Under the pieces are notes generated by a model that saw nothing but the letters and a program-made list of their open reading frames with translations, was not told the origin of the DNA and did not search any database. DNA of 6,256 bases, taken from NCBI GenBank assembly GCA_027886925.1, contig JAPCJN010000036.1:9242-15497 (forward strand), given 5' to 3'. A program made the position numbers and the translations under genes. The DNA comes from Nitrososphaerota archaeon. Lineage in GTDB: Archaea > Thermoproteota > Nitrososphaeria > Nitrososphaerales > UBA183. This document shows positions 5,562 to 6,256 of the stretch, piece by piece. The number at the start of each line of letters is the position of its first letter. Position 1 is the stretch's first letter.

Positions 5562-5583
5562 AACCAAATTCTGATTTCGTGCC

Positions 5584-6256
5584 ATGTCAAATCAATCGGG
5601 TCAGAATTGGGATAAAAGGATCGATGAGATAGCCTCCACCTCTCGGCCACGAATAGCCGTTGTTGGTCTTGGCGGTGCAGGTTGCAACATCGTATCTTGG
5701 ATAAAGGAGAAGGGCGTTGTGGGCGCGGGAGTCTATGCACTCAACACAGACGCACAGCATTTAACGATAACAAAGGCTGACAAAAAGATTCTCATCGGCG
5801 AGCGGCTGACTGGTGGCCAGGGCGCTGGAGGATACCCGGAGAAAGGCGCAGAAGCGATGAAGGAGAGCCTTCCCGCGGTCCTAAAGGAGATAGGCAATCC
5901 GAACCTGATCTTCTTGATGACCGGAATGGGAGGAGGCACCGGTACCGGCGCCACATGGGTCCTGGCAGAAGGCCTCAAGGACTCGGGGGCGCTGGTCGTG
6001 GGAGTCGTCACGATACCGTTCGGCGTGGAGCGCGCACGGTTCGCGAAGGCGAAGGAGGGGCTTGACCGCCTACGGCAAGCGTGCGACACTACGGTGGTCG
6101 TCGACAACAACAAGCTGCTCCAGCTATATGGTAACATGCCCATCAAGGAGGCGTTCGGTGTGGCCAACGAGCTCGTGGGCTCCTTCGTGAAGAGCGTCTC
6201 TGACGCGATAAGCACGCCCAGCCTCGTCAACTTGGACTTTGCGGACCTAAAGGCCG
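5584..6256 (+). CDS. ftsZ: Cell division GTPase FtsZ, 3' end outside the window
   Basis: FtsZ is the tubulin-like GTPase that polymerises into the division ring. The 224 residues present cover the nucleotide-binding domain and the start of the T7 region. Visible elements are T1 GLGGAGCN (28-35), T2 NTDAQ (54-58), T3 GAGGYPEKG (80-88), the tubulin signature GMGGGTGTG (114-122), IPFGVERAR (144-152), DNNKLL (174-179) and the T7 catalytic loop NLDFAD (216-221). Both the nucleotide-binding and the catalytic loops look intact. DNNKLL and VERAR, where bacterial FtsZ has PNDKLL and FEG, are archaeal in character as I recall; I cannot say whether it is FtsZ1 or FtsZ2. The ATG at 5584-5586 is the first in frame after a TGA at 5572-5574 and lies 26 bases from the TATA box. 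A normal FtsZ is about 350-400 residues, so roughly 40 percent is missing to the right. It diverges from the serine-rich gene. Confidence 0.96.
   Translation, partial: MSNQSGQNWDKRIDEIASTSRPRIAVVGLGGAGCNIVSWIKEKGVVGAGVYALNTDAQHLTITKADKKILIGERLTGGQGAGGYPEKGAEAMKESLPAVLKEIGNPNLIFLMTGMGGGTGTGATWVLAEGLKDSGALVVGVVTIPFGVERARFAKAKEGLDRLRQACDTTVVVDNNKLLQLYGNMPIKEAFGVANELVGSFVKSVSDAISTPSLVNLDFADLKA

Noticed and set aside
5293..5574. Plus-strand 93-codon frame between the serine-rich gene and ftsZ
   Set aside because: It starts inside the serine-rich gene and runs across both promoters and the dyads; no protein features are recognisable.
5733..6230. Minus-strand 165-codon frame
   Set aside because: It is fully antisense to the conserved ftsZ GTPase domain, with Ser/Ala/Arg/Pro-rich shadow composition.

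Overview
The window looks archaeal. The evidence is a two-component TatA/TatC export system, an FtsZ with archaeal-type loop sequences, a zinc ribbon fused to a Yip1-type membrane domain, a membrane-anchored serine-rich surface protein, and TATA boxes placed about 26 bases before several start codons, as in leaderless archaeal genes. The C-terminal segment of TatA (KLGISTEGKT) resembles that of TACK/Thaumarchaeota proteins as I remember them. However, FtsZ here has intact GTPase loops, whereas thaumarchaeal FtsZ is usually described as divergent, so I leave the phylum open. There is no sign of a mobile element, CRISPR array, rRNA or tRNA.

Layout. Positions 1-1990 hold three minus-strand genes: a 97-residue beta-rich unknown protein (1696-1989), tatA (1163-1423) and tatC (112-975). 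TatA forms the pore or thins the membrane, and TatC is the receptor for twin-arginine signal peptides; together they export folded proteins. TatC carries an unusual C-terminal zinc ribbon, and its 5' end is problematic because the conserved start of the protein has no ATG, GTG or TTG in front of it. Positions 2065-2283 are mostly non-coding and contain one doubtful 30-codon frame. A plus-strand zinc ribbon-Yip1 protein (2284-3018) follows, then a gap of about 330 bases, then a plus-strand helical protein of unknown function (3346-4146, or from 3190). That gene converges on a minus-strand serine-rich surface protein (4243-5307), with a strong stem-loop between the two stop codons. The serine-rich gene and ftsZ (5584 to the window end, incomplete) diverge from a 276-base intergenic region that holds both TATA boxes and two dyad-symmetric sequences.

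How the genes fit together. Most of the proteins belong to the cell envelope: Tat export, a Yip1 membrane protein, an anchored Ser/Thr-rich exoprotein and the FtsZ division GTPase. Apart from tatA-tatC, nothing shows that they form one pathway, since each gene appears to have its own promoter. The items most worth a second look are the TatC-zinc ribbon fusion, the disrupted tatC 5' end, the repeated leaderless promoter layout, and the two uncharacterised proteins.
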